Source: an uncultured Methylococcales bacterium (lineage in GTDB: Bacteria; Pseudomonadota; Gammaproteobacteria; Methylococcales; Methylomonadaceae). Taken from it: 40,441 nucleotides of DNA. Below the pieces are notes generated by a model. It searched no databases and was not told the origin of the DNA. It saw only the letters and a list, made by a program, of their open reading frames with translations. The stretch is from NCBI GenBank assembly GCA_903902705.1, contig CAIUVX010000025.1:1-40441 (forward strand), read 5' to 3'. The translations under genes were made by a program, and so were the position numbers. Position 1 is the stretch's first letter; every line of letters begins with the position of its first letter. Positions 39,054-40,441 of the stretch are shown in pieces.

Positions 39054-40441
39054 ATGACCAGCCCATTAACAACCAATGCTAAGCAATTAATTATTATTGA
39101 CAGTCAAGTAATCGACTGGCAGAGTTTGATAGTGGGTCTAAGTCCAGACGCTGCTATTTTAATTCTCGACCCTACTCGCGATGGCATTAGCCAAATTGCT
39201 GAAGCGGTCGCCAATTATTCAAATCTTGATGCTATTCAAATCATCTCGCACGGCAGTGCAGGAAGCCTATCGCTGGGTTCTTCTGCACTAGATAACAGCA
39301 ATATAGCCGTTTATGCCAGCCAACTTGTCAGTATTGGTAATGCACTAACGGCTAACGGTGACATTTTGCTCTATGCCTGTAATGTCGCCCAAGGTGATTC
39401 GGGTATCGCTTTTATTAATGAGCTAGCATTTTTTACAGGTGCAAACATAGCCGCCTCTGCTAATTTAATAGGCGATGCCGCACAAGGCGGCACTTGGGAA
39501 TTAGAGCAACAAACAGGTGTTGTTCAATCGTCCCTGCTTATACCTCATGCTGTTACTACTAATTATGCACATACACTTAATACACTCCCCGTTATAGGTG
39601 CTATAGGTTCAACAGTAAGCAACATTACAGATACGGCTACAACCACACCTTTTTCAGCAATAACAATTGTCGATGCTGATACCACCCAAATTCAAACAGT
39701 TACGGTTGCATTAAATAGTGCTCTTCAAGGTTCGTTATCGACTTCATCCGTTGTCCCCGCAGGAAGTGGTTATGATGTTGGATTGGGTATATATACTCTC
39801 GTTGGTCTCACAGCAACGCAAGCACAAGCTATCATTCAGAGCTTAGTATTTACGCCTAGAGCAAATCGTGTAGCAGTAGGTAGCATAGATACCACTACCT
39901 TCACAGTTACCGTTGATGACGGTTTTGGAACACTTGTTGAAAATAGTCTATTCCAAGTAAACGCAACTTCAATGAATGATGCACCCGTACTAAATGGCAG
40001 CTTTGCGGGTCAAACAGTCAATGACAACTCGACTGTTTCACCTTTCTTAGCCTTCACTATTAGTGATGCTGATAAAACACAAATCGAAACCCTTACCGTG
40101 TCACTGGACAACTCTGCTAAAGGATCGTTAAAAAGTTTGATGGCAACACCTGGGGGACATTATAATGCTTCCACAGGTGTGTATAGCTTTATTGGTACGG
40201 CATCACAAGCGCAAATAGAGATTAAGAATTTACAATTTATCCCCACCGCCAATCTAGGTGCTGTCGGAGATCCCGCAGTAGTGACCACCTTCACCGTCAG
40301 CGTCGATGATGGGTTTGTGACCACCACCGATGCCACCACCACGGTATCATCGCTGTCTATCAATGATGCCCCTGTGTTAGGGGGCGCAACCCTGACTAGC
40401 CAAGCGGTCAATGACAACGCCACCCTGTCACCGTTCTCAGA
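39054..40441 (+). CDS. Giant DUF4347 repeat adhesin, N-terminal part
   Basis: 462 codons are inside the window and the gene continues past the right edge. Residues 12-160 match the DUF4347 domain: LIIIDSQVIDWQSLIVGL, LDPTRDGISQIAEAVANY, IQIISHGSAGSLSLG and GDILLYACNVAQGDSGIAF. From about 178 on, repeats of about 130 residues begin (PVIGAIGSTVSN..., VLNGSFAGQTVNDN..., VLGGATLTSQAVNDN...), each with PF..(I/T)..DAD, SVDDGF and NDAPVL motifs, as in cadherin-like or RTX adhesins. Such proteins are usually thousands of residues long and are secreted by a type I system through a C-terminal signal; that part is not visible. AGGA lies 10 bases before the ATG. Confidence 0.85.
   Translation, partial: MTSPLTTNAKQLIIIDSQVIDWQSLIVGLSPDAAILILDPTRDGISQIAEAVANYSNLDAIQIISHGSAGSLSLGSSALDNSNIAVYASQLVSIGNALTANGDILLYACNVAQGDSGIAFINELAFFTGANIAASANLIGDAAQGGTWELEQQTGVVQSSLLIPHAVTTNYAHTLNTLPVIGAIGSTVSNITDTATTTPFSAITIVDADTTQIQTVTVALNSALQGSLSTSSVVPAGSGYDVGLGIYTLVGLTATQAQAIIQSLVFTPRANRVAVGSIDTTTFTVTVDDGFGTLVENSLFQVNATSMNDAPVLNGSFAGQTVNDNSTVSPFLAFTISDADKTQIETLTVSLDNSAKGSLKSLMATPGGHYNASTGVYSFIGTASQAQIEIKNLQFIPTANLGAVGDPAVVTTFTVSVDDGFVTTTDATTTVSSLSINDAPVLGGATLTSQAVNDNATLSPFS

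Overview
The window looks like chromosome from a gammaproteobacterial methanotroph or methylotroph of Methylococcales type. The left edge carries the start of methenyl-tetrahydromethanopterin cyclohydrolase (mch) overlapped by an ATP-grasp gene, a pairing known from bacterial methanopterin-linked C1 clusters. Most remaining housekeeping genes (cysJ, gltBD, aspS, pyrC-rnt, hemF, grxD, atpIBEFHAGDC-glmUS) are gammaproteobacterial in length and order. The genus cannot be fixed from the sequence alone. No rRNA, tRNA or CRISPR array was seen.

Layout. 1-3779 (minus): mch 5' part, ATP-grasp protein, a pRiA4b ORF-3-like protein, cysJ. 3780-5464: palindromic repeats, an orphan HEPN-like protein, a YecR-like lipoprotein. 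5465-11537 (minus): gltD-gltB. 11894-14892 (plus): glgP-trmL. 15004-18288 (minus): chrA, aspS. 18369-22457: accessory island with a broken Txe/YoeB toxin and intact antitoxin, an A+T-rich pair (PIN-like protein plus HEXXH metallopeptidase), a Doc/Fic toxin with a non-Phd partner, and a VapC toxin whose partner has the same kind of N-terminus. The island lies between fmdB and aspS, genes often close together in related bacteria. 22472-26448: fmdB, pyrC, rnt, a DUF4431-like protein, grxD, hemF. 26348-28018 (minus): a phage-like ORF overlapping the hemF 3' end and a J-domain protein. 28120-38317 (minus): the F1Fo ATP synthase operon followed by glmU-glmS, with a good sigma70-type promoter upstream of atpI. 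38400-38951: a repeat nest with two 131-bp MITE-like elements and a 37-nt palindrome. 39054-40441 (plus): the 5' part of a large DUF4347 repeat adhesin that runs off the window.

How the genes work together. gltBD assimilates ammonium into glutamate. glmS and glmU turn fructose-6-phosphate and glutamine into UDP-GlcNAc for the envelope. The ATP synthase supplies energy, glgP mobilises glycogen, and mch belongs to formaldehyde oxidation.

State of the sequence. atpC and atpH each need one extra base to restore full-length proteins, doc looks one base too long at its 5' end, and the Txe-like toxin has a stop at codon 4. Single-base sequencing or assembly errors are the simplest explanation for the indels in the essential atp genes. 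The Txe-like toxin also lacks its C-terminus and looks truly decayed. The novelty candidates are the PIN-like/metallopeptidase pair, the shared antitoxin N-terminus, and the MITE-like repeat nest.
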